From the NCBI GenBank assembly GCA_035506535.1, contig DATJPE010000011.1:1-50877 (forward strand): 50,877 nt of DNA. Reading direction: 5' to 3'. Position 1 is the first letter of the stretch. The number at the start of each line of letters is the position of its first letter. A model generated the notes under the pieces. It had not been told where the DNA came from and searched no databases. It was given only the letters and a program-made list of their open reading frames with translations. This document shows, piece after piece, positions 48,857 through 50,877 of the stretch. The position numbers were made by a program, and so were the translations under genes. Source of the DNA: Actinomycetes bacterium. GTDB taxonomy: Bacteria; Actinomycetota; Actinomycetes; DATJPE01.

Positions 48857-50433
48857 GGCGTCGATGTCGGCTCCTCTCGTCGGCGGCCGCCCAGGACCAC
48901 GGCGCCCACGCCCACGAGGACGAGCAGCAGCTCCACGGTGTTCCCGAGCCGGTCCGCCAGCGTACGGCTATCGGAGAGCCGCACCTGCTGCACCACCGTC
49001 GCAGGGGTGAACAGCTGGGTCCGCTGGACGACGCGGCCGTCCGGGGCGATGGCCGCGGAGATGCCCGACGTGGCGGCGATGAGCACCCAGCGGCCGTGCT
49101 CGACCGCCCGCAGCCGGCTCATGGCGAGCTGCTGGCGGGTCTCCGGGGTGTGCCCGAAGGTCGCGTTGTTGGTCTGCACGGCGATCAGCTGGGCACCGGC
49201 GTCGACGGTGCGGCGGACCAGGGTGTCGTCGGAGACCTCGAAGCAGATGACGTCGCCGACCCGCGCCGGGCCGATCTGCAGCACACCGGGCCCGGCCCCC
49301 TTGGCGAAGTTCCGGCTGACCCGGTCCACGGCGGAGGAGAAGAAGCGGGCCAGCCTGCGCATGGGGATGTACTCGGCGAAGGGCACTGGGTGCTGCTTGA
49401 CGTACACCGGACCGGGACCGGGTGTCGCGCTGAGCAGCGGACCCCACACGATGCCCATGTTGAACAGGGTGTTCGGGTCCAGCGGGTTGGTGACGACCGC
49501 GCCGACGAGGACGGGTACGCCGACCGCGTCGACCGCCTCCTGGATCAGCTCGCGGGCCTGCGGGTCGGCGTACGGGTCGACGTCGCTGGCGTTCTCCGGC
49601 CAGATGACCAGGTCCGGTCGGGCGACGCGCCCGGCCGCGACCGCGGCCGCGAGACGCTGCGTCTCGGCCACGTGGTAGCGCAGGACCTGCTCCTGCTGGG
49701 TCTCGATGTCCAGGCCGATCCGGGGGACGTTGCCCTGGACGAGCGCGACGGTGACCGCCCGACCGCGAGCCACCGGCGCCGGGACGGCGGCCGCCGCGAG
49801 AGCGAGCACCACCAGCGCGGCCAGGCAGCCGGCGGCCGGGGCGACGCGGTGCCGGCGTGCCTCGACCAGCCCGACGGCGAGCAGCATGCCGATGAGGGCG
49901 ACGACGAAGGTCACCAGCGGCGCCCCGCCGAGGGAGGCGACCCGCAGCCAGGGCGCGTCGGCCTGGGAGAAGGCGAGCCGGCCCCAGGTGAAGCCGCCGT
50001 ACGGCCACCGGCCGCGGACCGCCTCCTCCACCACCCAGACCGCGGCTCCCCCGACGACCGCGCCGGGTGCCGGCAGCCGTGAGCACAGGGCCACTCCCAC
50101 GCCCAGGGGCGCGAAGTAGAGCGCCTGCACCACGGCGAGGATCAGCCACGGGACCGGGCCGACGTAGACGCCCGTCCAGTGCAGCAGGGGGACCATCTCC
50201 CCGAGGCCGAAGGCCAGCCCGACGAGCGCGGCCGCTCGCCAGCGCAGCCCGCGGACCGCCAGCGCGAGCGCCGCGACGCACAGCGGGGCGAGCCACCACA
50301 GGCCGTACGGGTCGAAGGCGAAGGTGAGCGCGACACCGGCCAGGGCCCCGGTCAGCGGGCGTGGCCACCGTCGGCGCGGGCGGGTCGTGGGGGGGACGAC
50401 GGGCCGCGGCGTGTCCGTGGTCGCCGTGCTCAC
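48853..50433 (-). CDS. lnt: Apolipoprotein N-acyltransferase
   Basis: This 526-residue protein has about seven N-terminal membrane helices and a periplasmic nitrilase-type domain. Its triad lies in LVIWPENASDVD (Glu), YVKQHPVPFAEYIP (Lys) and DVICFEVSDD (Cys). It N-acylates lipoproteins. Start GTG 50433 is seven bases after TACCGT; the longer open frame upstream would cross the divergent promoter. It is first gene of lnt-ppm1-fxsA. Confidence 0.93.
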   Translation of the reverse strand: MSTATTDTPRPVVPPTTRPRRRWPRPLTGALAGVALTFAFDPYGLWWLAPLCVAALALAVRGLRWRAAALVGLAFGLGEMVPLLHWTGVYVGPVPWLILAVVQALYFAPLGVGVALCSRLPAPGAVVGGAAVWVVEEAVRGRWPYGGFTWGRLAFSQADAPWLRVASLGGAPLVTFVVALIGMLLAVGLVEARRHRVAPAAGCLAALVVLALAAAAVPAPVARGRAVTVALVQGNVPRIGLDIETQQEQVLRYHVAETQRLAAAVAAGRVARPDLVIWPENASDVDPYADPQARELIQEAVDAVGVPVLVGAVVTNPLDPNTLFNMGIVWGPLLSATPGPGPVYVKQHPVPFAEYIPMRRLARFFSSAVDRVSRNFAKGAGPGVLQIGPARVGDVICFEVSDDTLVRRTVDAGAQLIAVQTNNATFGHTPETRQQLAMSRLRAVEHGRWVLIAATSGISAAIAPDGRVVQRTQLFTPATVVQQVRLSDSRTLADRLGNTVELLLVLVGVGAVVLGGRRREEPTSTP

Positions 50434-50440
50434 GACGATC

Positions 50441-50446
50441 ACGGTA
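50441..50446 (-). promoter_or_regulatory. -10 element TACCGT for lnt
   Basis: On the minus strand TACCGT plus seven bases leads to GTG 50433, so the transcript is near-leaderless. Confidence 0.5.
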
Positions 50447-50482
50447 CGCGAGCAACCACTGCCCGACTCCGGCCCTGGGCAA

Positions 50483-50488
50483 TAGCGT
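50483..50488 (+). promoter_or_regulatory. Leaderless -10 element TAGCGT for the decarboxylase gene
   Basis: TAGCGT plus exactly six bases leads to ATG 50495, 36 bp from the divergent lnt -10. Confidence 0.6.
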
Positions 50489-50494
50489 GGCCTC

Positions 50495-50877
50495 ATGGCT
50501 CTCAAGCACCCGCAGGCGACCACGCGCCCCCACCGAGACCTGCCCGGCGACCCGATGCTGGTCAGCGACTCCATCGTCGCCCGCCGCCGGCTGCTCGCCC
50601 ACGGCACCAGTCCCGACGTGGCCTATCAGCTGGTCCACGACGAGCTGATGATCGACGGGAACGCCCGGATGAACCTGGCGACCTTCGTCACGACCTGGAT
50701 GGAGCCGCAGGCCGAGCGGCTGATGGCCGAGTGCCTCGACAAGAACATGATCGACAAGGACGAGTACCCGCAGACGGCCGAGCTCGAGGTGCGCTGCGTG
50801 GAGATCCTCAGCCGGCTGTGGCACGCCCCGGACGCCGCGACCGCAACGGGGTGCTCCACGACCGGGTCGAGCGAGGC
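50495..50877 (+). CDS. gad: Glutamate decarboxylase, N-terminal part (cut by window end)
   Basis: The first 127 residues have the family-specific block [20 protein letters not shown], then [24 protein letters not shown] and WHAPD...[10 protein letters not shown]. This is the PLP-dependent enzyme that turns glutamate and a proton into GABA and CO2. The PLP lysine lies beyond the window. The gene starts at ATG 50495 with a leaderless promoter. Confidence 0.93.
   Translation, partial: MALKHPQATTRPHRDLPGDPMLVSDSIVARRRLLAHGTSPDVAYQLVHDELMIDGNARMNLATFVTTWMEPQAERLMAECLDKNMIDKDEYPQTAELEVRCVEILSRLWHAPDAATATGCSTTGSSE

Overview
The window is a 50.9-kb piece of a very GC-rich actinobacterial chromosome, about 70% G+C or more by eye. 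Evidence for this: frequent GTG and TTG starts, GTGA/ATGA stop-start overlaps, TANNNT promoters that initiate almost at the start codon, and family-restricted genes (rbpA, garA-ftsR, steA/steB, ppm1-lnt, a TlyA of the mycobacterial type). The gene order nadK-recN-steA-steB-pyrG-Nudix-ald-xerD-parA-scpA-scpB-rluB-cmk-der is the familiar actinomycete core order. I cannot name the genus.

Layout. 1-1.8 kb: 3' part of a 23S rRNA, a 5S rRNA and a strong terminator. 1.8-7.6 kb: a TPR-like protein, a metallo-beta-lactamase-fold hydrolase, a short SSB paralogue, a DUF1015 protein, a HAD phosphatase and a protein with a histone-H1-like Lys-rich tail. 7.6-16.8 kb: tlyA-nadK-recN, then an envelope and division block (steA, steB, a MraY-like protein, murJ, a GT4 glycosyltransferase). 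16.7-29.4 kb: pyrG, a Nudix hydrolase, ald, xerD, a parA/RHH/scpA/scpB/rluB segregation operon, aroH-tyrA and cmk-der. 29.5-32.3 kb: tRNA-Pro(GGG), then an accessory ATP-grasp/flavoprotein pair. 32.2-36.8 kb: a Pit phosphate transporter with a small membrane partner, a CDP-alcohol phosphatidyltransferase, and a nucleotidyltransferase fused to a degenerate phosphomannomutase domain. 36.8-43.1 kb: gcvH, garA, ftsR, a bifunctional-nuclease-family gene, a second MerR gene, and a glycine riboswitch in front of gcvP. 43.1-45.8 kb: a type III PKS/methyltransferase/flavin hydroxylase cassette like the Streptomyces srsABC phenolic-lipid genes. 45.8-50.9 kb: a zinc-ribbon membrane protein, a SAM methyltransferase, rbpA, an lnt-ppm1-fxsA operon read leftwards, and the start of a glutamate decarboxylase gene.

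The main non-gene discovery is a 28-bp dif-like site at 46304-46331, between two convergent genes. To its left almost everything, including the rRNA genes, reads rightwards; to its right the main operon reads leftwards. This is what a replication terminus should look like, and it places xerD, scpAB, a parA homologue and an rRNA operon within 46 kb of the terminus.

Other notable signals: a repeated CTCGA-N7-TCGAG dyad placed the same way in front of both MerR-gene promoters; a sigma-R-type promoter (GGGAAC-N18-GTT) before rbpA; at least six TANNNT-N6-start leaderless promoters; a cluster of AT-rich, odd-codon patches between 22.4 and 26.5 kb, including two TTA codons at the end of scpB; and a phosphomannomutase domain that has lost all four catalytic loops.
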